From assembly GCF_030077735.1 (NCBI RefSeq), contig NZ_JASJEU010000013.1, positions 124,001 through 188,000 on the forward strand: DNA of 64,000 bases, read 5' to 3'. Below, piece by piece: positions 1 to 6,723 of the stretch. The notes beneath the pieces are model-generated. The model had not been told where the DNA came from and did not search any database. It was given only the letters and a program-made list of their open reading frames with translations. Every line of letters begins with the position of its first letter. The stretch's first letter is position 1. Origin of the DNA: Gordonibacter faecis (GTDB lineage Bacteria; Actinomycetota; Coriobacteriia; Coriobacteriales; Eggerthellaceae). The position numbers and the translations under genes were made by a program.

Positions 1-704
1 TCAATCCAACTTTCCGGTATCCAGTTGTGGATTAGCGCACCGATCCCGACACCAACCAGAATATAGGGGAACACTTTCTTGAAGGTGCCCAGCATTTGTT
101 CCTTTGCGTAGGTGAGCCTTTCCCGGATCGTCAGGTCAGGAGACCCAATGTCGACGCTGCCAGCCGAAAGCACAAAACTTTCAACGTACTTTTCCATATG
201 CAGTTTCTCAATCATGGTGCCGCCGACAACTGCGATAACAAGCCCAAGGATCACATAGACGATCGCCACTTTTGCACCGAAAATGCTCATTAACAAGACA
301 AGACTTCCTAAATCGACCATCGGTGATGAAATCAAAAAGGAGAACGTCACACCCAAGGGAAGTCCCGCACTGGTAAAACCGATGAACAGCGGGATAGATG
401 AACAGGAGCAAAAGGGGGTCACTGTTCCCAGCAGAGCGGAGATGATGTTCGCCCAGATCCCATGAAAACGACCTAAAATGCGCTTACTTCGCTCGGGTGG
501 AAAATAACTTTGAATATAGGAGATTGCAAAAATCAATACGCAGAGCAGCACCGTGATTTTCAAGACATCGTAGATAAAAAACTGGACGCTGCCGCCAATG
601 CGCCCATTTACATCCAAGCCCAGTGCCGACAGCCCAATGCCGAGAAGTTCGTTCAGCCATTTCATGCCAAGCATCTGATCTTGAATAAAGTCCCATACGC
701 CCAT
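1..704 (-). CDS. ArsP/YraQ-type permease, 3' end cut by window edge
   Basis: About 234 residues are visible, starting at ATG 702-704 and open to the window edge. The translation shows several hydrophobic spans and the motif TPFCSCSSIPLFIGF followed by GLPLG and SSPMVDL, which is diagnostic of the YraQ/ArsP (COG0701, DUF318) membrane permease family. Some family members export trivalent organoarsenicals; others have unknown substrates. It lies directly downstream of an ArsR regulator and has a perfect ArsR-type inverted repeat just upstream (739-754), so metalloid-controlled expression is inferred. The arsenic substrate is inference from this context. Confidence 0.75.
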   Translation of the reverse strand, partial: MGVWDFIQDQMLGMKWLNELLGIGLSALGLDVNGRIGGSVQFFIYDVLKITVLLCVLIFAISYIQSYFPPERSKRILGRFHGIWANIISALLGTVTPFCSCSSIPLFIGFTSAGLPLGVTFSFLISSPMVDLGSLVLLMSIFGAKVAIVYVILGLVIAVVGGTMIEKLHMEKYVESFVLSAGSVDIGSPDLTIRERLTYAKEQMLGTFKKVFPYILVGVGIGALIHNWIPESWI

Positions 705-738
705 ACAAAAACCTCACTTTCCATTTCATGGACAACAT

Positions 739-754
739 ATCAAAACTTTTTGAT
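739..754 (-). promoter_or_regulatory. ArsR-type operator upstream of permease
   Basis: ATCAAAACTTTTTGAT is a perfect inverted repeat with 7-bp arms. The ATCAA/TTGAT form is typical of ArsR/SmtB operators. It sits 35 bp upstream of the permease start, so the permease probably has its own repressed promoter besides read-through from arsR. Confidence 0.55.
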
Positions 755-768
755 GTATTGTGCCGAAG

Positions 769-797
769 GAAACGCCATCTAAATTAGATGGCGTTTC
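769..797 (-). terminator. Hairpin overlapping the arsR stop codon
   Basis: A perfect 12-bp stem (GAAACGCCATCT at 769-780 with AGATGGCGTTTC at 786-797) with a 5-nt loop covers the arsR stop codon. No T tract follows in the direction of transcription, so it may be a processing or attenuation hairpin rather than a strong terminator. Confidence 0.45.
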
Positions 798-1111
798 TAT
801 CCACAACGGGGACAGGTACTCTCTTGTTCTGCATCTGGAGTTGTCAATTTTTTCAGCAGTTCTATTGCATAGTCCCTACCTGAAGAACTCAGTCGGTAGT
901 GCGTCCATTTGCCCTCTTGACGACTGACGACAATGCCGGAATCGCAGAGGATTTTCATATGGTAAGAGAGGCCGGACTGCGTTAAATCCAACGGCTCTTG
1001 CAGGACACAAGCACACTTTTCACCGCTCCTTAACTGTTCCAGGATTGCAAGCCGTTTCGGATCGCAGAGAGCCTTGAATACTTTTGCCTGTTCCTGATAC
1101 GCTGTCCCCAT
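797..1111 (-). CDS. ArsR/SmtB-family metal-sensing repressor
   Basis: This 104-residue winged-helix protein shows the ArsR signature: an N-terminal helix with KALCDPKRLAILEQL, the metal-binding CAC pair in EKCACVL, the recognition helix QSGLSYHMKIL and a C-terminal CPRCG that may add thiol ligands. The start at 1111 was chosen over 1129 because a GAGGTGAG ribosome site precedes it. It probably represses itself and the adjacent permease in the absence of arsenite or antimonite. Two ATCAA-type palindromes flank it at 739-754 and 1125-1140. The inducer is inferred from family knowledge. Confidence 0.85.
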   Translation of the reverse strand: MGTAYQEQAKVFKALCDPKRLAILEQLRSGEKCACVLQEPLDLTQSGLSYHMKILCDSGIVVSRQEGKWTHYRLSSSGRDYAIELLKKLTTPDAEQESTCPRCG

Positions 1112-1124
1112 GTTCTCACCTCGC

Positions 1125-1140
1125 ATCAAATAATTTTGAT
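1125..1140 (-). promoter_or_regulatory. ArsR-type operator upstream of arsR
   Basis: ATCAAATAATTTTGAT has 6-bp perfect arms (ATCAAA/TTTGAT). It lies just upstream of the arsR start, fitting autoregulation. A weaker copy of the motif occurs near 1183-1197. Confidence 0.5.
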
Positions 1141-1199
1141 ATGACTAGTATATGCAGCAACGTCTCGTTTGTCAACAGTTCAATCAAAATTTTTTGAAG

Positions 1200-2384
1200 T
1201 CACCGCCCTCCCCGGTCAAGGGAGCGCCGGGGCCGTTTGCGGCCTTTCTCCGCCTGTTCCCTCTGCTTGTCGGCCTCCACAGCCGCCTGCACCTGTTCCG
1301 GGCCAAAGACCCGCTTGACACGTGTATAGTCGGCGGATATCTGCCGCAGTTTTTTATTCTCCATCTTCACCTCCATCAAGCGGTCAGACAGGCGGGCGTT
1401 GCCCTCCCGCACCCGGTCATAGTCCCCTTGCAGACGGTCAAACTTCCCTTTTAGATCGATGTACTTGCGGAACAGGGAGCGCAGCACCTTGACGATCTTC
1501 GCCAGCAGGGGCTTTGCCTTTTTCTCCCGGTAGGACTTGGCGCTCTCCAGTGTCCCGGCCTCCGGCAGAATTTCCTCCGGGTCGGTGGAGAAGTCTGCCG
1601 CCAGCCGCTCCATGTCCTTCACCGCCGGGGCCAGTTCTTTCAGCCGCCGCTCCTGGCTCTCCACCTGGCTCTCTTTCTCCGCCTTGACTGTCTCCAGGGC
1701 GGCGATCTCTTTCGCCCTCTGCCCCTTCTTGTAGTCCAGCACAGACAGGTGCTTGTCGTGGGTGCCCTTGTCCTCCCACTCTATCCCGTGGCGCTCCATC
1801 AGGTTGGAGAGTTGCTCTTTCTCCGAGCGCACCCACTGGCTCCACTCCGTGTCCCCTCTGGTGCCGCCCTTGAAACCCTGGGCCGCCAATGCCTGTTTCA
1901 GAGATACCCGTGTGTCCAGCCCCCGCTTGCTCCCGGTAGTGAACGGCACAAAGTCGATGTGCAGATGGGGCGTGGCCTCGTCCATGTGGAGGTGGGCCGA
2001 GAACACCCGGAGATTGGGATTGCGCTCTTGAAACGCTTTCATATACTCGTCCAGCACCACCGCCGCCAGCCGCCCTTCGTTGCTGTCGGCGCTCATGTCG
2101 TCCTTGTTGCCCACTTGCAGGATAATTTCGTGAAACGGTTTTTCCTGTTTGCCGGAGCGGATTTTTTCATAGTAGTTTTCTATCCGCCTGTCTGCCCTGG
2201 TCTGTTTGGCGTTGTAGCGTTCCAGGGCCTCGTCAAAGAGTTCATGGTACACCGCCTTGATATTCTCCTGGCAGTATGTTACATTCAGATGGGAGCGTTC
2301 CGGGTCGGTATTCTTAGCGTGAAACTTCCTGCTGTTGTGGTTCACCGACCCATGCCCCACCATGGCGCTAATCGTCCTTTTCAA
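1200..2384 (-). CDS. MobV-family relaxase (Mob/Pre plasmid recombination enzyme)
   Basis: This 394-residue relaxase would nick the element's oriT and pilot the strand during mobilization. The N-terminal half contains the hallmark of the MobV/Pre family, HLHMDEATPHLHIDFVP, the histidine-rich metal-binding motif. The upstream segment with ISAMVGHGSVNHNSRKF also fits the family. The C-terminal half (about residue 220 onward) is charged and predicted coiled coil (ESQVESQERRLKELAP). The length is usual for the family. A palindrome that could be the nick region lies 40 bp upstream of the start at 2424-2444. No mating-pair genes are visible, so transfer would depend on a helper. Confidence 0.9.
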   Translation of the reverse strand: MKRTISAMVGHGSVNHNSRKFHAKNTDPERSHLNVTYCQENIKAVYHELFDEALERYNAKQTRADRRIENYYEKIRSGKQEKPFHEIILQVGNKDDMSADSNEGRLAAVVLDEYMKAFQERNPNLRVFSAHLHMDEATPHLHIDFVPFTTGSKRGLDTRVSLKQALAAQGFKGGTRGDTEWSQWVRSEKEQLSNLMERHGIEWEDKGTHDKHLSVLDYKKGQRAKEIAALETVKAEKESQVESQERRLKELAPAVKDMERLAADFSTDPEEILPEAGTLESAKSYREKKAKPLLAKIVKVLRSLFRKYIDLKGKFDRLQGDYDRVREGNARLSDRLMEVKMENKKLRQISADYTRVKRVFGPEQVQAAVEADKQREQAEKGRKRPRRSLDRGGR

Positions 2385-2470
2385 TCAATCCCTCCTTTTC
2401 CGCCGCGCCAGCGGCGGGCCTTTGTTACTTTCTGCGAAAGTAACGCAAAAGCACTTTTGACAGCCTATCG
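2385..2470. other. Candidate oriT upstream of the relaxase
   Basis: The space directly before the relaxase gene has a GC-rich hairpin near 2401-2418 and a perfect 9-bp inverted repeat, GTTACTTTC (2424-2432) with GAAAGTAAC (2436-2444), 3 nt apart. MobV relaxases usually act on a hairpin just upstream of their own gene. Assignment rests on position and symmetry only; the nick site is not recognised. The stretch 2471-2659 beyond it holds no gene I can support. Confidence 0.45.
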
Positions 2471-2659
2471 GCCATCAAAAGCGCATTTGCGCCCTACGGG
2501 GTGGTGTGGGGGCTTTGCCCCCGCCGTCTGCGGACGGCTCCCCCAGCAGGGCCGCCCTTTGAAAAGGGCACCCTGCACCCCGCCTAAACTTTTTCACTCG
2601 CCGTGGGGCAGGGAGGAAAGGCCAGCGGCCTTTCCTCCCACCCGGCAAGTGTTTTCCGT

Positions 2660-2739
2660 GGGGTGAAAGTCAAGGGGTTCGGGTTGTATTGCCTTGCGGC
2701 AATCTCCACCCGCAGGTATGCCCCCTTGACTTTCACCCC
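2660..2739. repeat. 18-bp perfect inverted repeat, 44-bp loop
   Basis: GGGGTGAAAGTCAAGGGG at 2660-2677 is exactly complementary to CCCCTTGACTTTCACCCC at 2722-2739. It lies between the relaxase and the RepA-like gene, adjacent to the iterons. It may be part of the replication origin or a transcription stop for the RepA-side operon, which ends at 2825 and runs leftward. Confidence 0.6.
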
Positions 2740-2745
2740 CGCTCC

Positions 2746-2830
2746 CCGTGACAGCCGTGACGACCGTGACGGCTTTTTTGATATCGGGGCGGTGGTGCAG
2801 AGGTTGTCACGGCTGTCACGGTCGTCACGC
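2746..2830. other. Iteron cluster, probable replication origin
   Basis: Three CCGTGAC copies at 9-bp spacing (2746, 2755, 2764) face three inverted copies (GTCACGG at 2806 and 2815, GTCACGC at 2824), also at 9-bp spacing. The last overlaps the stop codon of the RepA-like gene. A mirror-image iteron array next to a RepA-type ATPase suggests an oriV used by the excised circle. Confidence 0.55.
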
Positions 2831-3979
2831 CTGGGGAGTTTCCAGCGTCAGCCGAATACTTCTCCCGGCGTGGGTACGGGTGCTTTCGTAGCGGATATGG
2901 TACTCATAGGACAGCCGCCACGCCCGAACATTCAACCGCATCGCCAGGGCATTGGCTTTCATATCCACCCCCAAGGCGGCGGTAAGGTCGGTGGCCGTTC
3001 CGCTCCACTCTGGCCGCTCCGCCGTCACCAGGGCGGCAACGGCCTCCAAAACCGGGTCAGGCGGTTCCCTATACGGTTCTGTTTCCCGCCGCTCCAACTC
3101 CCACGCCAGCCGTTCTTCGTCCCGTTTCAGATAGAGGCGCTGGTCTTGCAGGTCACGCCCGGATATGTCCAGTGTGGCGGCGCTGTCCGTCCTCCGCTCC
3201 TTTTGGAGCAGAAAGGCCCCGTCCGCCGCACCCATCAGGCCATTGGTGCCGGAGATCATATCAAACTTGTCGTCGGCCTGCTGCTTGCGGGTATGGTGTA
3301 CCAGCAGGAGGCAGACCCCCTTTTCATCGGCAAGGTGTTTCAGACTTGTTATCACCTTATAGTCGTCTGCATAACTGTACTTCTCTGCCCCGGCCTCCCG
3401 GATTTTTTGCAGGGTGTCGATGATGATAAGCCGGGTGTCCGGGTGTTCCCGGACAAATCTCCTTAGTTGTTCCTCCAGGCCGCTGTTTAACTGCTTGGCA
3501 TAAATGGAGAGGTGGAGGTCTGCGGCGCTGTCCTCTCCGAACATCCGGTACAATCGTCCCTGCAAGCGGGGATAGTCGTCCTCCAGGGCCATATAGAGGA
3601 CGGCCCCCTGGCGGACTTCGTACCCCCACAGGGGGAGGCCCTTGCTCACATGATAGGCCAGTTGCGCCATGAGAAAGGACTTGCCGACCTTGGGAGCGCC
3701 CACAAAGAGGTACACCCCCGGATAGAGTAGGCCCTCCACCACGGGGGGCTTGCCGGGGTACACCTTTTCGTAGAGTTCGTTCATGGAGAGGGAGGGCAGA
3801 TAGGCCGGGTCGTTGACCCGGTCTATCTGTCGCAGGATTTCCCTAAAATCCCGTTCTTGGGGCTTGTGTTCGGCCTGTTCCTCTGCTATACTTTGGTTAA
3901 GTTTTTGTGAGAGCGACTGTCCCCCGTCTGCGCCAACAGGCGGATATGGGACGGTCGTTTTCTCTTGTGATCTATCCAT
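2825..3979 (-). CDS. RepA-like AAA ATPase/helicase
   Basis: This 384-residue protein has a RecA-like AAA_25/RepA fold. Visible motifs are Walker A GAPKVGKS (about residue 93), a Walker B region RLIIIDTLQKI and the sensor-like LLLVHHTRKQ with GTNGLMGAADG. Related proteins are hexameric replicative helicases of mobilizable plasmids (RSF1010 RepA) and of integrative elements. It is the first gene upstream of the iterons and ends within them. It is 3 bp from the MobC-like gene, so the four genes integrase, MobC, RepA and possibly relaxase are probably co-transcribed leftward. Helicase function is inferred. Confidence 0.75.
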   Translation of the reverse strand: MDRSQEKTTVPYPPVGADGGQSLSQKLNQSIAEEQAEHKPQERDFREILRQIDRVNDPAYLPSLSMNELYEKVYPGKPPVVEGLLYPGVYLFVGAPKVGKSFLMAQLAYHVSKGLPLWGYEVRQGAVLYMALEDDYPRLQGRLYRMFGEDSAADLHLSIYAKQLNSGLEEQLRRFVREHPDTRLIIIDTLQKIREAGAEKYSYADDYKVITSLKHLADEKGVCLLLVHHTRKQQADDKFDMISGTNGLMGAADGAFLLQKERRTDSAATLDISGRDLQDQRLYLKRDEERLAWELERRETEPYREPPDPVLEAVAALVTAERPEWSGTATDLTAALGVDMKANALAMRLNVRAWRLSYEYHIRYESTRTHAGRSIRLTLETPQA

Positions 3980-3982
3980 CTA

Positions 3983-4303
3983 TCAATCCTCCCTCATGCC
4001 GTCCATGATGGCGGCGATTAGTTCAATGTTGTCCATCAGTTCTTCGTCCACCCCATCCCCGGCCTCTATCCGTTGCAGTTCGGCCAGCACAGCGGCCAGT
4101 TCATTCCGCAGGGCCTTATAGACCCTTGGATTGCCCTGCACCACCACTTCCCGGTACAGGAGCCGCCGGGTGATGTAGTCCTGTTTCGTCAGCCCGGAGA
4201 GCCGCACAGCGGTTTCAATTTGTGCGTCCTCCTCCGGGGACACCCGAAACGCCACAGTCTTGTTTCTCCATCGGTTCTTGTTGTCCCTGTTCTTCAGCGA
4301 CAT
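3983..4303 (-). CDS. MobC-like ribbon-helix-helix relaxosome protein
   Basis: This 106-residue protein begins with a basic segment followed by TVAFRVSPEEDAQIETAVRLSGLTKQDYITRRLL, the usual layout of MobC/ribbon-helix-helix accessory proteins that bind oriT and help the relaxase. The stop of the integrase is 3 bp away. A homologue in the same position relative to the second integrase is found at 14417-14785. Confidence 0.7.
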   Translation of the reverse strand: MSLKNRDNKNRWRNKTVAFRVSPEEDAQIETAVRLSGLTKQDYITRRLLYREVVVQGNPRVYKALRNELAAVLAELQRIEAGDGVDEELMDNIELIAAIMDGMRED

Positions 4304-4306
4304 GAT

Positions 4307-5383
4307 TTAGGCCCCCTTTCGCTCCATGTCCAGCCTGTCCGCCATCTCCGTCTGCCGGGTGGGGAACAGGTGGGCGTAACGGTAAGTAATGTCGATACTC
4401 TCATGCCCCACCCGGTCAGCGATTGCCAGGGCCGTAAAGCCCATGTCAATCAGCAGGGAGATGTGGCTATGCCGCAGATCGTGTATTCTGATCCGCTTGA
4501 CCCCGGCCTCTTTCGCTCCCCTGTCCATCTCACGATGGAGGTAGGATTTTGTTACCGTGAAGATACGGTCAGTCGGTTCTACGGCGTACAGGCTCTTGAT
4601 GTAGTCCTGCATCTCGTCACAGAGGAAAGCGGGCATTTGAATGACCCGGTTGCTCTTGGGCGTCTTGGGGTCGGTGATAACATCCCGGCCCTTGATACGC
4701 TGGTATGACTTGGAGATAGTGACCGTCTGTTTCTCAAAGTCGAAGTCCGCCGGGGTGAGGGCCAGCAACTCCCCCTCCCGCACACCGCACCAGTAGAGCA
4801 TTTCAAAGGCGTAGTAGGAGAGAGGCTTGTCCATCATGGCCTCCGCAAATTTCAGATATTCCGCCTTTGTCCAGAACAGCATTTCCCGGCTCTTTGGCTT
4901 GCCCATGTTCCCCACCTGGGCGGCGGGGTTGACTTTCAGATTGTAGTGCCGCACCGCATGATTGAACACGGCGCTCAACTGGTTATGGAGCGTTTTCAGA
5001 TACACCGGGGAATAGGGCTTGCCGTTCTTGTCCTTATAGCCCAGCATTTCATTCTGCCACGCTATGACCTCTTTAGAGTGAATGTCGCACATCTTCCGCT
5101 TGCCGAAGTAGGGCACCAACTTCTTGTAGAGGATATGTTCTTTCGTGCCCCAGGTGTTTTCCTTGATACGGCCCTTCATGTCCGCCACATAGACGGCCAC
5201 GAAGTTCTCAAAGGTCATTTCCAGATCGGCGGTCTGCTGTTGCAGGAATGTCCGCTCCCACTCCAGCGCCTCCCGCTTGGTGGGAAAGCCCCGTTTCATC
5301 TTCTTGACCTTTTTGCCCGTCCAGTCCTCGTAGTAAAAGGACGCATACCATGTGCCCTTCTCCTTGTCTTTGTACGCTGGCAT
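4307..5383 (-). CDS. Tyrosine integrase of element 1
   Basis: This 358-residue site-specific recombinase has an N-terminal AP2-like arm-binding domain, a SAM-like core-binding domain and a C-terminal catalytic domain. Catalytic residues can be seen: the first Arg in CGVREGELLAL, the HDLRH box with HIS, the GH in RVGHESIDITYRYAH and the nucleophile Tyr in that same segment. It is about 50% identical by eye to the integrase at 14785-15873, and the two elements share a core site, so both should recombine at guaA. It lies immediately downstream of the excisionase gene. Confidence 0.93.
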   Translation of the reverse strand: MPAYKDKEKGTWYASFYYEDWTGKKVKKMKRGFPTKREALEWERTFLQQQTADLEMTFENFVAVYVADMKGRIKENTWGTKEHILYKKLVPYFGKRKMCDIHSKEVIAWQNEMLGYKDKNGKPYSPVYLKTLHNQLSAVFNHAVRHYNLKVNPAAQVGNMGKPKSREMLFWTKAEYLKFAEAMMDKPLSYYAFEMLYWCGVREGELLALTPADFDFEKQTVTISKSYQRIKGRDVITDPKTPKSNRVIQMPAFLCDEMQDYIKSLYAVEPTDRIFTVTKSYLHREMDRGAKEAGVKRIRIHDLRHSHISLLIDMGFTALAIADRVGHESIDITYRYAHLFPTRQTEMADRLDMERKGA

Positions 5384-5395
5384 TGTGTTTCCTCC

Positions 5396-5584
5396 TTACT
5401 GCTCGTCCCGCAGTCCGTAGAATTTTTCCTCGAAGTAGCGCCTGCTCACCCGTCCGGGAATGGTGATAAAGCCTTTCTGTTTCAGTTCCTCGTTCATCTC
5501 CCGCACCAGTTTGTAGGCGTAGGGCTTGGAGATACCCAGTTCCCTGGCTACTTCCTCTGCCTTTACAAACAGTTCCTTGCTCAT
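5396..5584 (-). CDS. Excisionase-type helix-turn-helix protein
   Basis: This 62-residue protein has a MerR-like/excisionase DNA-binding helix pair (KAEEVARELGISKPYAYKLVREMNEEL) and the C-terminal IPGRVSRRYFEEKFYG. The ATG at 5584 is preceded by a GGAGGTGA ribosome site; the longer frame starting at 5638 has none. It is 12 bp upstream of the integrase. Family members steer the integrase toward excision. Confidence 0.8.
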   Translation of the reverse strand: MSKELFVKAEEVARELGISKPYAYKLVREMNEELKQKGFITIPGRVSRRYFEEKFYGLRDEQ

Positions 5585-5641
5585 GTGGTTCACCTCCTTA
5601 TTTCTGTTTCGCAAATATGTTAATGTTACTATCCTCATTAT

Positions 5642-5663
5642 ACATTAACACAAGTGTTAATGT
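5642..5663. promoter_or_regulatory. Palindromic operator between xis and the repressor gene
   Basis: ACATTAACAC and GTGTTAATGT form a perfect 10-bp inverted repeat with a 2-bp centre. It lies in the divergent space between the excisionase and the XRE gene, where the repressor would be expected to bind and control the int operon. Related ATGTTAATGTTAC sequence nearby (about 5618-5630) may be a second half-site. Confidence 0.6.
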
Positions 5664-5698
5664 CAAGAATTTATTTCGCATTTTTGTTAAACTTTATC

Positions 5699-5727
5699 TT
5701 GCATATTTCGCTTTTTTGCGCTATACT
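5699..5727 (+). promoter_or_regulatory. Sigma-70 type promoter of the XRE gene
   Basis: TTGCAT (5699-5704) and TATACT (5722-5727) are separated by exactly 17 bp, 23 bp before the ATG of the XRE gene. Confidence 0.7.
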
Positions 5728-5750
5728 ATTGGCAAAGGCGGTGGGATATT

Positions 5751-6308
5751 ATGACAGTCGGAGATAAGATAAAGAAAATCCGCACCTTTCGAGGCATGAC
5801 ACAAAAGGAATTGGGGCTTGCCGTCGGTTTTGAGGAAAAGGGAGCGGACAACCGTATCGCGCAGTATGAAACGAATTACCGTGTCCCCAAGCGGGAATTG
5901 CTGGACAAGATTGCCGAGGCGTTGCGGGTAGACCGCCAGAATTTCTACACCATCGCCCCCGGCTCCGCCGAGGACTTCATGCGGACATTCTTCTGGCTCG
6001 ACGAGGACAGCCCCGGCTCTATCCGTCTGTTCCAACTTGTCCGCAATCCGGGCAGGGCGGGGGCCGCTGATGATACCGCTGTACGGTACAACGACGGCGA
6101 CGACTGGCCCGCACACCCTCCCGTGGGTATGTACTTCCAGTACGGCCTTGTGGACGAGTTCATGCGGGAATGGCTTTTGCGCCAGCAGGAGTTACACGCT
6201 GGGGAGATCACCAGGGACGAATACTTTGAATGGAAATTGAATTGGCCGAGGACTTGCGACGATTGCGGAAAATGTGAACCGAGCATTCCGTGGCGCAAAA
6301 ATGAATAA
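5751..6308 (+). CDS. XRE-family repressor of element 1
   Basis: This 185-residue protein has an N-terminal helix-turn-helix of the Cro/CI type (about residues 5-60: GDKIKKIRTFRGMTQKELGLAVGFEEKGADNRIAQYE) and a longer C-terminal part ending in CDDCGKCEPSIPW. The C-terminal block RQQELHAGEITRDEYFEWK matches RERLDAGEISQEEYDAWK in the second element's regulator. It is divergent from the xis-int operon and probably represses it. A strong promoter and a strong bidirectional terminator enclose it. Confidence 0.85.
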   Translation: MTVGDKIKKIRTFRGMTQKELGLAVGFEEKGADNRIAQYETNYRVPKRELLDKIAEALRVDRQNFYTIAPGSAEDFMRTFFWLDEDSPGSIRLFQLVRNPGRAGAADDTAVRYNDGDDWPAHPPVGMYFQYGLVDEFMREWLLRQQELHAGEITRDEYFEWKLNWPRTCDDCGKCEPSIPWRKNE

Positions 6309-6309
6309 G

Positions 6310-6362
6310 ACAAGCAAAACCGCCCTGCTGAATTTGTCGTTCAGCAGGGCGGTTTTGCTTGT
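6310..6362. terminator. Perfect 23-bp bidirectional terminator hairpin
   Basis: Arms at 6310-6332 and 6340-6362 are exactly complementary (core CCGCCCTGCTGAA), with a 7-nt loop and A/T-rich ends on both sides. It ends transcription of the XRE gene just inside the element boundary. Confidence 0.85.
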
Positions 6363-6369
6363 CCTTTTG

Positions 6370-6424
6370 GGATTATTCTCTTGAGAGTACCGGGCGGACA
6401 CGAATAGTATCAATCCAGTATCAA
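6370..6424. repeat. Possible integrase/excisionase arm sites of element 1
   Basis: GGATTATTCTC (6370-6380) lies 106 bp before the core at 6487; the same 11-mer lies 100 bp before the core at 17190. AGTATCAA occurs twice at 6406 and 6417. The shared position relative to the core suggests recombinase binding sites. The remainder of 6363-6723 holds no gene I can support apart from the core and arm repeats listed separately. Confidence 0.4.
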
Positions 6425-6486
6425 GAGCCACAGCGACGGGCAAAAAAGCCTGTATTCATGCGGGTTTGCGCCGTTTCGAGCGTCAT

Positions 6487-6503
6487 TCCCACTCGATCGT
6501 TGC
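6487..6503. other. att core between elements 1 and 2
   Basis: TCCCACTCGATCGTTGC is identical to 17190-17206 inside the 3' end of guaA. On the minus strand it encodes ATIEWE followed by a stop, the GuaA C-terminus. It marks the junction of the two elements. Confidence 0.8.
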
Positions 6504-6570
6504 GGCTTCAATATGCATGGTGTCTCATCTCTCCTCGTGCCGTCTCGTCCGCCTGTTGTCCCATAATCCG

Positions 6571-6603
6571 AATCACTTTGTAATCACTGGAGTGATTACA
6601 AAT
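6571..6603. repeat. Integrase arm-type sites at the left end of element 2
   Basis: GTGATTACAAA occurs on the minus strand at 6577-6587 and on the plus strand at 6592-6602, with a partial copy at 6571-6576. The same 11-mer recurs at the other end of the element (16635-16879). Pairing of arm motifs at both ends fits a tyrosine-integrase attP. Confidence 0.65.
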
Positions 6604-6723
6604 CTGCCAAATCCAGCCCCCGCGACAGCTTTTCGCAACGACTCCCTGGCGACTACTTCCCGAAACACGAATAGGGATGATGGCAGGTGGTTTACAATGG
6701 CCTGATATCCAAGTCGGACGAGC

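Larger units (their letters stand above)
1..6503. mobile_element. Integrative mobilizable element 1 (right part)
   Basis: This is the right-hand part of an integrative element; its left end lies outside the window. Reading from the left it holds an ars-type permease and regulator, a MobV relaxase, an oriT candidate, iterons, a RepA-like ATPase, a MobC-like protein, a tyrosine integrase, an excisionase and an XRE repressor. It ends at the 17-bp core at 6487-6503. Base composition is lower in GC than the rest of the window and the proteins resemble Firmicutes elements, so recent transfer is likely. No type IV secretion genes are seen, so it would be mobilizable rather than self-conjugative unless such genes lie to the left. 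Confidence 0.75.
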
